Shown piece by piece: positions 34,760-47,189 of a stretch of 64,000 bases of DNA. The stretch lies in assembly GCF_039555335.1 (NCBI RefSeq), contig NC_092637.1:37491026-37555025 (forward strand), read 5' to 3'. The notes beneath the pieces were generated by a model, which was not told the DNA's origin, ran no database searches, and saw only the letters and a program-made list of their open reading frames with translations. Made by a program: the position numbers and the translations under genes. The DNA comes from Amphiura filiformis (lineage: Eukaryota; Echinodermata; Ophiuroidea; Amphilepidida; Amphiuridae). Each line of letters opens with the position of its first letter. Within the stretch, counting starts at the first letter, position 1.

Positions 34760-35008
34760 CTGTACAAAATATTTCTTGCAGATTAATTCGTCTAGCAAAG
34801 ATATCGTGAAATTTGAATTTCGTTCTGGTATACCAGAACGAAATTACAACGCATTGTCTATATGGAGCAGTGTAATACACATAATCATGCATAACTCGCA
34901 AACGCCAAATCGGAATCAACTGGAATTTTTGGAATAGGCTGTTTTCGTGAATATGAACTGATAAATGTCATAAAAAGAGGATGCTAGGATCACGAAATAC
35001 TCCTTTAA

Positions 35009-36750
35009 ACAATATTTTAGCTTAGTTGGATATCATCGGAAACATAGATTAGTATTATATTAGGTAGGTCACTGTATTTTTAAAGATTTTGAGATGGTTT
35101 TTACGATGAAAAAATTTATGTTTTTAAGCTTCTTTTCAAAAGTTGGTTTTAGCTTGTTAAAAAACGGGTAAAAAATTGTTTAGCTTGTTGGATATTTTTG
35201 CTTAAAATAGTTTAAAGCTTGACTCCTTAGATGAAACTTTTAGTTTAAGCTTGTTAGAATATTAAACCTTAATGAAATAATAATATTTGAGCCCTATATA
35301 GCGCTGGTGGTCTAAAAGTCAGGATCGCCTAGTTCCAATAATTGAAACTCCTGCTCCAACCAGGAGTTCCAACAGGTGCTGTGTATGTGTTTGTATGTGT
35401 TTAATGTGCATTCACATACACACAATAGCCGTCAGTATGAAGAAATCGTTGCCGCAAAAATGATTGCAAATACACATTTGTAATCATTTTTCACCACAAA
35501 ATATGATATGAAAACACAGGTGAGCAATACATGAATATATGGAGAGGTCAAACTGGTTGTTAATTATTGCAAATATTAATATTTTGCGACATTTATAATG
35601 AAAACAATTAACACTGAAGACACCCTATGGCACCTTCTACAACTGGGATCGCCCTAGCCCGAGGTACTCACACCTCCGTCACTACGATTTCCACTGTCCT
35701 TCTCCGTACGAAGGTCTGAGACTCCTAAGCATAGCTGGTCCAGGGTACACATAAAATACCACTTTTCTCATAAATACCACTTCCTACCATTCCTCACATG
35801 AAGATGAGACTTAAACAAAACATATTTGGTGCATGTTCGTAAATTTTGAGCACATTTGAGGATGTAAAAGACCAGACTTGTGACTGTTATCGTCGCCGGC
35901 CGTGTTTTGAATTCTTCCTACAAATAAATGCCGTCAGTGTGACGTCATCACCGCGACGTGAGTTCACGGTGCCCCGTTTTTACGTACGTATGGCACTCAT
36001 GGCCCTAATGAGGAAGGAACAGGGCCATGATATTTCGGGCTAGCCTAGGATCACCCCCTACTTCAACCAAATTTTGTATTGATGAATGATGGGTTCAATG
36101 AATTAGGAAGGAAGTGGAACAAATTAAGGGTAGGTAGAAGTTCAATGCAAACATTTCTGAAAATTATGGGGCTCCTGATGCACCCTACTCTACAGTTTCA
36201 GTTTAAACCACAGCCTCTGGAGGATTATGTTGCAGTATCAACGTAGAAGTGGAAGAAGTACTTTGTAGCAAACATGCAAAGCTTCCGAATTTTGCACAAG
36301 TAGAAAAGATCGTTATCTTTACGCCACATTTTTGCATCTTTTGAATGTCCTTCAGATATTAATTCTATGCACATACCTAGCGATTGAAATGGTTTCAATT
36401 CTTGCTTATTAATGAGGTCTTTTCTGCTCACGATCTGCTAAATTGCATGCAAACAGTTCATCGAAATTCCACGGCCAATGATAATTAGGACGCCATTTTG
36501 TTTTCAACCAAGGGCAAGGGCGGTCTGCGCTAAAAATTGTCAAGCTTTATTTCGATGTGGCTTATGCTCGATTTTGGTGCACGAAAATGTGTTTTCTGAT
36601 TTCTAATGTTAAATTGGTGGCTAAGTTTACTGGTAAATATTTGTGAATTGATCTTAATAAAAAAGCCTAGTAAATAGTAAAACAATTAATACAATTTAAC
36701 AATAATAATTTTGTCTAAATATCTGGAATTATCTCAAGTATTTAGTGGTG
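35009..36750. other. non-coding spacer
   Basis: No exon or element boundary supported. Small hairpins are present (AACTCCTG..CAGGAGTT near 35346-35370; GATTGCAAATACACATTTGTAATC near 35461). A CRE-like octamer TGACGTCA occurs at about 35940 without other promoter evidence. Confidence 0.4.
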
Positions 36751-36770
36751 CGCGTCCTTAGTTAATTGGG

Positions 36771-37678
36771 TTGCCAGACCTTTTGTCCAACGTCTCTCGC
36801 CCCCCCCGCCTTGATCAGCGTATCTGTGATATTGATGAACAAAACTGGCTCAATGATGTAAATAGGCCTAGTAACAGAATCTGCCTCAATTACAGGATAT
36901 TCAAAGAAAACAAATCATTTGAATATTACCTTGTTAACTTAGATTATAGTAATAGATTAGCATTGTGTAAGTTTGACCGGTATAAATATTAGAATACCTG
37001 TAAATCTAAAAAGATTTAACAATGAAGTTAGCGACATTTGTAACCTTTGCTCAAAAGACTTAGTGGGTGATGAAATGCATTATCTCTTTACCTGTAGTTT
37101 CTTTAAAAGTGATAGAGAAAAGTATATCAGTAAACATTACTACAAAAACCCAAATACTCTGAAAATGCACAAACTTTTAAATTCTACCAACAATACTGAG
37201 CTCAAAAATTTATGCAAATTCATCAAAATTATCATTAAAAATTTTTCATGATTCAACTCACTTATCTTTCATCCTTTTGTGAATATTGTTGTATGGTTTA
37301 AAAATTGGTATTATTACTTGTGTGCTTAAATATTTTATTTTATCTTCACCCTGTACATACAATTTTATTTATCATATTTGTTCAGAAATTTATTTTCTTT
37401 CATAGCAAACAACCTTAATTAGTATTAGTCTTTAACAAGTAAAATCTGTATTACATAATACATTGTACCTCTAAGAAATTACATGTAGCCTACAAAAACT
37501 ACATGTACATGTATGTATCTTTTTTGACTGCACTATTTGGTTAACTATTTGGCGCCATTGCGCCCTCTGTTGTCTTTGTAATGTTTATGCATCTTTCATA
37601 CCCGGAAGGGGTCGACAAGGATTCCCGCAAGGATTAATAAAAGTTCGTCATTTGACGGACACCATACCATACCATACC
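36771..37678 (+). pseudogene. LINE 3' end with zinc-knuckle C-terminus and (CCATA)n tail
   Basis: 36771-36992 reads DEQNWLNDVNRPSNRICLNY and YLVNLDYSNRLALCKFDRYK. After a frameshift near 36985, INIRIPVNLKRFNNEVSDIC + NLCSKDLVGDEMHYLFTCSF gives the C-x2-C-x8-H-x4-C knuckle common at the C-terminus of LINE ORF2 proteins. The 3' UTR (GGCGCCATTGCGCCCTC near 37550, GTCGACAAGGATTCCCGC) ends in ACCATACCATACCATA. This is a heavily 5'-truncated copy. Confidence 0.7.
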
Positions 37679-37736
37679 CCCCCCCCTTCCCAAATCAATT
37701 TTCGGTCAGAAAATCCCGTGCACAGAAAAGAGTCCA

Positions 37737-38298
37737 CATGGCAGCAATCGCCATGGTAGGTTGAATCCACAGCCACGATTGGCCATTTGGTTAAGACCTT
37801 TGAAGCTCTTTGAGACAAATAATTAGTCGAGGGACATGACTAAGGCTACTCACAATAGCCGTGTAATTGATCTTGGTTGTGCGTGAATAAGCTTGTATAC
37901 TTGAGGTCAATGGTCATCGACTTTTATACTGCCTAGTGCCTAGTAGTGAGTGCAGCTGTAGGCCTACTACACTATGTAGTCCATACAGGACCAACGCAAT
38001 ATAAAATTAGAGTTTTGGTCCGATTTGGAGTTCAAAGCGCACGGCCAATTTTCAAAGCGCATGAGCGACCATCATATCTGTTCAACACGTATTTTCAAGT
38101 GTATGAGACCACATCTGGTTTCTTGAGAAAAATTCATTTACGGGAGATAGGCCTATTCATCATTTTCTAACACGGTATCCAAAGATTTTCGTCTGATATC
38201 AAAATCGTGCATAGCAATTCACGTGTATCGATCCCGTGCATTCATTTTAATGTCTCTGCTGCACCAAATAATTATTAGCCAGGCGGTGTCGGTGTGCG
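37737..38298. repeat. dispersed repeat family C, copy 2
   Basis: Shares ATCGCCATGGTAGGTTGAAT, GACTAAGGCTACT, CCACATCTGGTTTCTT, TACGGGAGATA and GTCGGTGTGC with 23690-24190 in the same order. The family-specific right end is not recognised. Confidence 0.55.
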
Positions 38299-38527
38299 AG
38301 ATAGCTCGAGATCAGACAGGGGTCAAATTTCAAAATTGCTCAGATCTTGTTATAACAAAGTCAACATTACGAGTTAGTCGTTTGCATGCAGTGTTACCAA
38401 AAATTCTGACTCGTTTGACCTACCCAGAGTGTATGTTCTCAACTCAACTTGAGTTATACGCAAAGAGGTCAAAAGTCATGCACATTTAGGGCATTGGGCT
38501 CCTCAGGGGTCAAAATTTATATATTAA

Positions 38528-40789
38528 CTAGAGTAGGCCTACCTGCAGCTGTGAGGGCACTGTATAGCTGTACGTGAGAGCACCACCAGCATCAGATAGT
38601 GCTTTTGTTGCTTTTATGAATTTAATTAAGCTTAAGAGGTCTACTGAATATAAAATTGCTGAGAGTAAAGGGAAACTTAGGCTTCATTTTAAAAAATGGA
38701 CCCTTGATCTTAAAGCATCTTAAGCCTTTTTTTTTTCATTCCAGTTTATCTAATTGTTTTAACTCTCCTTTTTTGCCTACTACATTTTTAATAATCCAAA
38801 CCTTGCCCCATTAATTCTACTTTTTTATTATTATTATTAGTTTGTATTATTTGCCTTGTTTATGTGGTGAGAGTGGGTGATGGTACATTTGGGTGTGCAG
38901 TGTATGGGAGTGAGTGTGGTTGTTTGTCTGTCAAAATTTTTTTTTTTTTAAACCTGATTTTGGATATATTTTTTTCTAGCTATATGCAGCTACATGATGC
39001 CTTTAATATTGATGCCTTCATGACTGTGATGACTCATTGCATATTCAAATTGGGACTTACCACTTCTATGGGGGCTGTGATGGCCTTTTTCATGTGTCTT
39101 AGCCAGGCATTTAGCTTTTGCATTGTCCTTTTGCCATAGGCTCGCTGTTTCATCTGTCCTGGCTTCAGCTTTTGTAGCTATAGGCCTATATCACACCCGG
39201 GGGGGTCACTCCCATTGTGGCCTGTACACCATCCGCGATAATCAACTTTTGAAAAGCACCCTAAACAAGGATTTAACCATTGGCTAAAACGACACCCTAA
39301 ACAGGGATTTCATTCCTAACATCAAATTTCATACCCTAAATTTCATTTCCGCGTATTTAGAAATTGCAATTTTGCTACCCTTTTTCCAATTTTTCATGTT
39401 TTTGACACCCTAAACGCGATACGCGCGTATCGTGCCTACCCACGAAAAACGACCCTTTTTACGCGTTTTCATTATCGCGGATGGTGTACAGGCCACAATG
39501 GGAGTGACCCCCCGGGATATCACAGCACCTTTTACAAGTGGTGGGAATCAATTACCTTTGTTTTAATATTCATCATTGCAATTTATTTGAATGCTTTGCA
39601 ATTATAGTTTCACTCTAATGTTGTTGTCATGTAGTTGAACTAAAGAAGGGGACTGGTGGTTATCTCGATGTATCTTTCTCCACCCACCAGTTCCAAGTCC
39701 CGTTCCAAGTACAGGGCAATAAAAACAGAAATACAAAAAAAAAAGATAGTGATGCTGTTTGACCCCCAATGACCCCATATGACCTCTGACCCTAGATGAC
39801 CTTGGCTTGATCCCCTTTGACCTTTGATGACCTCAGTTTTATTTGATACATCCGTTTGAAATCTAAAAATCATTTTCAGCTATGAATGCTGGGAAGACAT
39901 TGCAGTCCTCGCAGGGAGTGGTGAAGTCGTCCTGTTCCTGTCATATTGAGAATTTGTTGTACCATGTTTAAGCCCTCGTATCAAGGATTCCACCCACCAA
40001 GTCTGTGCCCGATCGGACAAAGTTTGAAATCTGACCCCCTCCGTAATGACCTTTGACCTCGGTTGACCTCAATGATATTTTACGCATATATTCCCTTCGT
40101 AGCAAAGATTCCACCCACCAAGTTTGAGCCCGATCGGACACAATTTGAAATTTAACCCCTCCATAATGACCTTTGACCTCGGTTGACCTCAATTTCATTT
40201 CGGGCATATATTCCCGTCGCATCAAGGATTCCACCCACCAAGTTTGAGCCCGATCGGATAAAGTTTGAAATTTGACCCCCTCCGTAATGACCTTTGACCT
40301 CGGTTGACCTCGATTTTATTTCGGGCATATATTCCCCTCGTATCAAGGATTCCACCCACCAAGTTTGAGCCCGATCGGACAAAGTTTGAAATTTGACCCC
40401 TCCGTAATGACCTTTGACCTCGGTTGACCTCGATTTGATTTCGGGCATATACATGTATTCCCCTCGTATCAAGGATTCGACCCACCAAGTTTGAGCCCGA
40501 TCGGACAAAGTTTGAAATTTGACCCTTCCGTAATGACCTTTGACCTTGGGTGACCTCGATTTTATTTTGGGCTCCCACCCACCAAGATTGGGCCCGCTCG
40601 GACAAAGTTTGAAATCCATGACCTTTGACCTTGACCTCCGATGACCTTTAAAACTACCCGGTAAACAGCGCACGCCCGGTACCCATCTATGTCTGTAATA
40701 TCGGAACGATGCGTCGAAGCGCGGTGAAACGCATAGCCGGACAGACAGACAGACAGACACACGGAGCTCATTATTTTATTAGTAGGCTA
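38528..40789 (-). mobile_element. modular element E1 (possibly Helitron-like) with ~120-bp tandem core
   Basis: Plus-strand order: a start module CTAG...CCTGCAGCTGTGAGGGC (38528); a diverged region (including the hAT element 39196-39516); a core of ~120-bp units from about 39960 to 40640; an end module (ATGCGTCGAAGCGCGGTGAA, ACGCATAGCCGGACAGACAG); a (CAGA)n run; and TTATTTTATTAGTA. On the minus strand this begins TACTAATAAAATAA and ends CTAG, reminiscent of Helitron 5' and CTRR ends. Gene-like reading frames over the core come from its multiple-of-three period. The class assignment is inference. Confidence 0.5.
39196..39516. mobile_element. hAT-type MITE, exact 8-bp duplication ATATCACA
   Basis: 321 bp. 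Starts CCCGGGGGGGTCACTCCCAT, then TGTGGCCTGTACACCATCCG, and ends with the reverse complement (CGGATGGTGTACAGGCCACA, ATGGGAGTGACCCCCCGGG). ATATCACA is present at 39188-39195 and 39517-39524. The terminal repeats are about 45 bp and nearly perfect, suggesting a young copy. Non-coding. Confidence 0.87.
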
Positions 40790-41444
40790 CTAGTGCACCT
40801 GCGGCTATGAGAGCCCAGATGCTGTGAGAGCACTGGCATGATAGCGATACTGTTTCATGCTCCCCTCAGTCATACGAAGGATTCCACCTATCAAGTTTAA
40901 GCCCAATAGGGCAAAGTTTGAATTTAGCCCCTACATGACCTTTGACCTCGGTTGACCTCAATTTGGTTTTGCGCATATTCCCCTCGTATCAAGGATTGCA
41001 CCCACCAAGTTTGAACCCGATAGGACAAAGTTTGAAATCCATGACCTTTGACCTTTGACCTCGGATGACCTCCATATAATGTTTTTCATGCTCCCCTCAT
41101 ACGAAGGTTTCGACCCACCAAGTTTGAGCCCGATCGGACAAAGTTTGAAATTTGACCCTCCGTAATGACCTTTGACCTCGGTTGACCTCGATTTTATTTC
41201 GGGCATATATTCCCCTCATCAAGGATTCCACCCACCAAATTTGGGCCCGATCGGGCCCAATCGGACAAAGTTCGAAAATTTGACCTTTGACCTTGACCTC
41301 CAATGACCTCCGATGATCTTCAAAATCACACGGTCAACATGCTTTTCCTGGCACCTACCCATGTCCCAAATATCGCATCGATGCGGCGAAGCGCGGCGAA
41401 ACGCATAGCCGGACAGACAGACAACGCTTATGATTATTATAGTA
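40790..41444 (-). mobile_element. modular element E2, short relative of E1
   Basis: Plus-strand start CTAGTGCACCTGCGGCTATG + AGAGC, four core units (AGGTCA-type clusters at about 40936, 41042, 41166 and 41281), the same end module (AAGCGCGGCGAAACGCATAG + CCGGACAGACAGAC) and the terminal sequence TTATTATAGTA before the next CTAG at 41445. It abuts E1 head to tail. Confidence 0.5.
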
Positions 41445-42225
41445 CTAGATTTCGCGGTTCTCGGGTTGTGCGGTGCAACTGCAAATTTCACTTTTGCAAA
41501 CCTAATCATTCACCGAGTTACGCTGCATATTCACCTCATTTTGTTCAATATTAGTGATAAAAGTCTAAAAATGAGCAAAACACCTTTAAAATATCCAGGG
41601 AGCTCCAAATAATGAGCATCAGTTACTATGTCCGCCTAATAACTACATCGCGTCAAACAAAAAAATCTTGCGTCTTCGCGTATCAACACGCCGCGTCAAA
41701 CAAAAAAACGCGTATCATTTAATTCGCGCATAGGGCCTGCACTTTGGCTCGACATTTGAAAGGGGCGTGAATTCATTTTTGGATACGCCCCTATTATAAT
41801 TAGGTAATACTCGACTCCCACACATTCCCTATATTAATATGTATATACATGTACCACATGTAGTCAATCTGTCTGCTTTATCTGTATTGTGCCCCTTCTT
41901 AAGCAAATACGGTAGTTAAACACGATTTCATCAAACATTATAACAATTGCTCTTTTACAGTGTGCAATCATCCCGGGCAATAATTGGGCAATAATAGAGG
42001 ATGTGCGTGAAATTATTGATTGGCTCCATACAAAGGAATTGAACCGGTGTCCTTCACTGTAATCATGGCACAATGCAGTGCATTCAATCAAACGTTGTCG
42101 TCAACCTATTTGATCGTATTTGTGCATTTGTTATGTGTGTGAGACGAGCTGTCGCGGTAGATTGCAATAGCTTGTAATCATGCTTTTGTTGAATGAATTT
42201 GAGTACTCCGCCATAGTTACGGTAT
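41445..42225. other. non-coding spacer
   Basis: Begins with another CTAG start-like module (CTAGATTTCGCGGTTCTCGG). It contains two short direct words, CGCGTCAAACAAAAAAA, near 41650 and 41693. A segment at 42018-42107 is repeated directly at 45997-46085. No gene supported. Confidence 0.4.
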
Positions 42226-42776
42226 AGCGTGTTTATAGTGAGCCAGATTATCCGGTATTTAGCGTATAAGTACATCTTATACGGTATTGGTCGCCACTAT
42301 AAACAGACCAATAGCGCTATTTGCCGCACATATTATACGGAACTGATATCCTTCGATATCGATGGATATTGCAGTACATTCATTCCGTATACGGCCACTA
42401 TAAACAGACAGGGATTAACGATACCGTTATTCAAGGAAGTGGAGCAGGGTTATATAGCTCTCCGAGCTCAAATTTGTCACTGTAATAACACATCACCTAC
42501 AAAATGGTACGGTACTGTAGCAATTATGTTTAAAAAATAGGCCGGTATCGTTTCCACGGCAAACTATTTGAAACTGGCATCATATTTGTGTCTCCCACAT
42601 TGCATTGCGGTGACCTCGAACACGCTGAGTTCAACCACCTCGGATTCAGAATAGCGCTATTGAGCTCTATTGATTGCCACTATAAACAGTCGAGATAACG
42701 GATAAGTCACATTCCATTCTAATCCCGTATGCGTATAAGAATACCGTATAAATACCGTACACCACTATAAACACGC
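42226..42776. mobile_element. inverted-repeat element with internal CCACTATAAACAG repeats
   Basis: 551 bp. Ends AGCGTGTTTATAGTG and CACTATAAACACGCT. The subterminal word CCACTATAAACAG recurs at about 42293, 42394 and 42679, and ACGGTATTT/ATACCGTA words are frequent. Harbinger-like elements can look like this, but no target duplication is clear. Non-coding. Confidence 0.6.
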
Positions 42777-43643
42777 TCATAATCTAGGTGATTATTTGCA
42801 TTGGATATCTTGAATACGCTGGTGAGATTGTGTAATAATCGGATTAATGCTATAACAGTAGGTGAATACAAGTTTTAAATATATCGCGTTGCAAAGCCCC
42901 ATTCAGTGATCCCAAAAAAAAAAAAAAAAAAAATCAAATTGTTACTTTTATAAAAAAATTTAATGAAAAAAATTGGCACAAACCCAAGAAAACGGCAGTA
43001 TTGACGAAGTTGAAGCCCCATTCAAATATATGTAGCTATTAAATTTATATATACTGTCAGTATATAAATTACAGATTCACGTAAATGCATTATTTTTGTC
43101 TTAAATAGGCCTACACGGCTTAGGGCTGAACCACTAGCAGAAGACACCAAGTTGATGTTTTATGACCTTTGACATTCTTTTGTGGCGAGTGACATGGTCA
43201 GTTCAATTCACGCCGAGTGTCCTTGACAGGTTTAACTCTGCTTCGGTGGTCATGAAAGAATTCAAAAGATAACCTCTGCCCCAACAATCCCAAGCAATTG
43301 TCTGAAACTGCTCTTCGGATGATGTATCATAATACGAACTCAGTCGTCAAATGATGATAGTCATATAATGACCAAAAGATTATTACTGACTATATCATTG
43401 AAGACTGAGTCCGCAGTCTTGTACAAAATCTGAATTTTGATGAGTTTTACGATCGTACGGATGAAAAAAAAATCACTGAATGGGCCGTTAGTTCCTCCTC
43501 TCCTTACACTGGCAATATGGATCAAAGAAAATAAAGAAAAAAATAAAGAAAACAAGAAAAAAAAAGACAAAGAAAAGAAACAATAAAAGAAAAACAAATA
43601 TGAAAAGTTCGAACAATATTTGGTTTATAAAATTAATGTGACC

Positions 43644-43742
43644 GTGATGAGGCTCGAACTCACCACCTTCCGATTTAAAGTTCGAAGCGCTAGTGTACCA
43701 AATTCTGATGCCTTACCAAGTGAGCTGTGCTCCTGAGATACG
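43644..43742 (-). other. tRNA-derived SINE-like module
   Basis: On the minus strand AGCTCACTTGGTAAGGCA fits the A box/D arm and GTGAGTTCGAGCCTCAT forms a T arm with a B-box-like GTTCGAGCC. The spacing between the boxes is longer than in a standard tRNA, and no good 7-bp acceptor stem is visible. A tRNA-related SINE head or a decayed tRNA pseudogene fits better than a working tRNA. Confidence 0.45.
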
Positions 43743-44872
43743 AAATAAAAATAAAATAATACACTGTATACCTGCTTATGTCGGTAATTGATTTGCTCAA
43801 ATTCCATAATGGTACAGTGCAACAGAGCAAAAATGCCCAAAATTTAAAAGCTATATAATTTATGACCACTATACACTACACATAAAAATACTAATACAAG
43901 GGAATTTCAACGTAAGAATCCAAACAATTAAGTACCAACATGCACAGCTTTGTCCTTATATCACATTTGGGTTTTAACAAAATGTTATCAAACCTCTACT
44001 GTGATTGGCAGCTGCACAAGGCATCTCTTTGATACCTGATCATGGCCATCCATTCAGCAAGTGGCTACTAACTGACCTTGACAGGCTTGAATGAGCACTG
44101 TCATCTGCTACAAAACCATCACACTCTAGGACCTGGTCACTCCATAATGCTACAGCTACAGGGAGCACAGTACTTTGACAATGGAGTGAAAGACTATTAT
44201 TATTGATTAGGCGCGGATTTTAAAAGTACAGCTCCTATGCGTGTATAGCAAAAAATTTGAATAGAATGTTTGGAATCATGTAACTAAAGTACTAAATGCA
44301 TTCTGCAAAATGCGCTCTGACCAATTTATAAAGCATTTCATTAGCTTTAATTTGACATATTGTTTGACATATTTGGAATTATGGTAAATCATTAAATAAA
44401 ATATTTATTAATTAATCAATTATGTCAATTAATTAAAAATTTAATGCAAATATGCATATTTTCTCTGACAGAATTGTAGGATTTGACAAGAGCCATCTTT
44501 CTTGTAAGTTTGATTCTTATAACATACCGATATCGTATTGCGTCCCGTTATAGTTGCAGAAAAAAATACGCGTGCAGGACACACATACGCACACACCCCC
44601 ACACACACCCCCACCCAGAGGATCGTACCGTTTTACAATCTTATAACTTTCATTGGCGCTAGTAGTAGTAAATTTCAATTTTCTTTGCTTTACCTCACTT
44701 GTTCTGCTCAAAATTAAAAGGGGACATATCTAGCTGACAGTAAAAGCTTACATTTTATGGAAATTATGTTTAACCATTTGCTTAAACAGCACAAAACAGA
44801 TAAAGCAGACACATTTACTATACATAGGCCTATACATGTATGGTATCATGCCAGGGACTGTTTAAGAATATA

Positions 44873-45110
44873 ACATTAGATTTATGATATTTACTTCGAG
44901 GACTGTTATTTATCAAAAAAGTGAAAAATATCAAATTTTAATAATTGGCCATAAAATTTGTATTATATCGTGAATTTCAAACAATGAAATTTATTTGATA
45001 TCAGAAAGACATTCTTCGTATTCAGAATGCAATTCGATATGTCTGATGTGCTCTCATGTCCCACAAAAATACTATCGAAACGCTCAAAACGCTCATTCCA
45101 GATCCCTTAA
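44873..45110. mobile_element. half-copy of TTAA family E
   Basis: Corresponds to the right half of the elements at 22661 and 54739 (TTTACTTCGAGGACTGTTAT, GAATGCAATTCGATATGTCT, GTGCTCTCATGTCCCACAAA, CGAAACGCTC), ending CATTCCAGATCCCTTAA. The left half is missing. It lies just inside the right arm of the long inverted repeat. Confidence 0.7.
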
Positions 45111-46383
45111 TTTGGTTAATTTTCTTTTCTTGTTTTCTTTCTTTATTTTTCTTTGATTTATATTGCCAGGGTAAGGAGAGGGAACTAAAGGCCCATTCAG
45201 TGATTTTTGATTTTTTTCATCCCGACGATCGTAAAAATCATCAAAATTCAGATTTTGGATACTAGATTGCGGAACTCAGTCTTCAATGATAGTCAGTAAT
45301 TTTTATATTTTGGACATTATTATGACTATCATTTGAGGACTGAGTTCTTATGATCCGAGGAGCAGTTTCAGACAATTGCTTGGGATTATTGGAGCAGAGG
45401 TTATCTTTTGAATTCTTTCATGACCACTGAAGCATAGTCAAACCTGTCAAGGACACTCGGCGTGAATTGAAAGACCATGTCACTCGCCACAAAAGAATGT
45501 CAAAGGTCATAAAACACCACTTTTGTGTCTTCTGCTATCTAAAGGCCTATGGCTGATTTGGTACCTTTCGTCATTGTCATAGATGTGCTAACATAGCTTG
45601 CTAGTGCAGTGGTTCAGCCGAAAACCGTGTGTCTAAGACAAAAAATAATGCATTTACGTGAGTCTGTAATTTATATACCGGTACTGACAGTATATAAATT
45701 AGCTACATGTATTTGAATGGGGCTTCAACTTCGTCAATACTGTCGTTTTCCTGTTTTGTTTTTTTTGCCATTTGTTTTTCATCAAAAAAATTTATAAACG
45801 TAACAATTTCATTTTTTTTTCACTTTCGCTGGGATCACTGAATGGGACTTTATAGCGCAGATTATTCAAAACTTGTTTTTACCTACTGCTATATAGTATT
45901 AATCCGATTATTACATAACTTTGCCAGCGTATTCAAGACATAGGTTATGTAGGGATAAACTGTACATGGGTATAGAAGCCCTGCATGCTTTTATCGATTG
46001 GCTCCAAACAAAGGATTTGAACCGGTGTCCTTCACCGTAATCACGGCGCAGTAGCCTACAGTCCATTCAATCAAATGTTGTCAGTGTGCGAGACGAACGA
46101 TGTATAAATCTGGAGGTCACATCATCACTTATCATGCTTATTGTAAAAAGTTTGTCCAATGCATATACTGTGTGTATTGTTCCCGGGTATTGTCAATACA
46201 GTCAAGCAAACCGGTATTATAGTTTGAAAAGGCCGCTATAGTATATTCACAGGGGTGTCTTGAATGGCCAATCATATGGGACATAATCAAATTGCAGTGA
46301 CTGCTTCCTTTGTTACCACATGTCAGTCATCTTGTGATTATTGGACCATGTAAACCTGCAAAAACGAGCCAAAGTGCAGGCCC

Positions 46384-46576
46384 TATTCGCTACTTGCACG
46401 GTGCCGCCATTATGCCCTATGTGCGGGCAGAGCCTCGAACTGGCAGCATACATGAATGGGAATTGAACTAGTCATAACGTTCTGTGTAAGGTTACATAAT
46501 TCTTCCTTTCATGTATGCTGCCAGTTCGAGGCTCTCCCCACATAGTGCATAATGGCGAACCGTGCAAGTAGCGAAT
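46384..46576. mobile_element. ~190-bp fold-back element
   Basis: ATTCGCTACTTGCACGGTGC...GCCTCGAACTGGCAGCATAC (46384-46452) is answered by GTATGCTGCCAGTTCGAGGC...CCGTGCAAGTAGCGAAT (to 46576). Non-coding hairpin with a loop of about 50 bases. Confidence 0.65.
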
Positions 46577-47189
46577 GGTCATCTCGCGACATCGCATATC
46601 AACACGCTGCCTCTAAAGCAAGTGGGAATAATAAACACGGGAAAATCACAATGAGTGAGGAGAGTCAGGGGAGTGCATGAGTGCCATGGGTTGGTGATAT
46701 TATTTAACAATCCGCGATGCATGGGTGACCATAAAATTTTGCGAACACGGCATAAATACAAATTATTAATTGCCGTTATACAATTTTTGAGCATAGGACC
46801 TACGTATACTGATTTAAAAATTGTAGGCCTACATTTTATGTTTCACATTCACAAATAGGAAGAAGTACTAAAACCATGATACTAAGGACAGATAAGAGAC
46901 AGGGTGGATAAGAGGGAGAAGAGGGATGTGAGCAAAAGGGGGAAGAGTGGAAAGAACGGGAGGATAGGGGACAACAGGGGGGGGGGGAGAAGAAGTTGAT
47001 TAAAATTAATTAAATGAAACGACTGATCAATCGGTAATAAATTCGGGAGTTAGTAGCTCGGTAATTTCCCGGGTAATTTGTTATAGATTGTAATGAAATC
47101 AATCGGGAGAAATGTCAACCCAATAAGGCCTAATATTACGGGTTATAGGCCTTACCTGATTATTTTATTAACAGATTATTTTTATCATA
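46577..47189. other. non-coding spacer
   Basis: Contains a purine-rich stretch at 46855-46993 (GGATAAGAGGGAGAAGAGGG and similar). No gene or element boundary supported. Confidence 0.4.

Larger units (their letters stand above)
42790..45960. repeat. long imperfect inverted repeat (~0.8-kb arms, ~1.5-kb loop)
   Basis: The left arm 42800-43610 and right arm 45115-45950 are reverse complements with interruptions. Matching words run in inverted order: AATAATCGGATTAATGCTAT / ATAGTATTAATCCGATTATT; AGTATTGACGAAGTTGAAGC / GCTTCAACTTCGTCAATACT; CCTTGACAGGTTT / AACCTGTCAAGG; TCCTTACACTGGCAATAT / ATATTGCCAGGGTAAGGA. The loop holds a tRNA-like module and a half-copy of family E. No transposase coding sequence is seen; it could be a large non-autonomous fold-back transposon. 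Confidence 0.65.

Noticed and set aside
29056-35004. A possible ~6-kb TTAA element ending in ATTTCGTGATCC / GGATCACGAAAT and enclosing the LINE, Penelope and iterated-motif element
   Set aside because: The two ends agree for only about 12-18 bases and the sequences inside the ends differ. They may be tips of two related MITEs and not one element.
35937-35947. CRE-like TGACGTCA as a promoter
   Set aside because: An isolated octamer without an adjacent gene start, TATA or initiator is expected by chance or from repeats.
40152-40760. Reverse-strand reading of about 200 residues with repeated ISNFVRSGSNLVGGILD-type blocks
   Set aside because: The reading follows the ~120-bp tandem repeat, whose period is a multiple of three. 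Similar blocks appear in other frames and in E3 with frame changes at each irregular unit. No start context, splice sites or domain.
42018-42107. tRNA-like word GGTTCAATTCC on the minus strand, repeated near 45997-46085
   Set aside because: Only a B-box-like match; no credible A box or acceptor stem.
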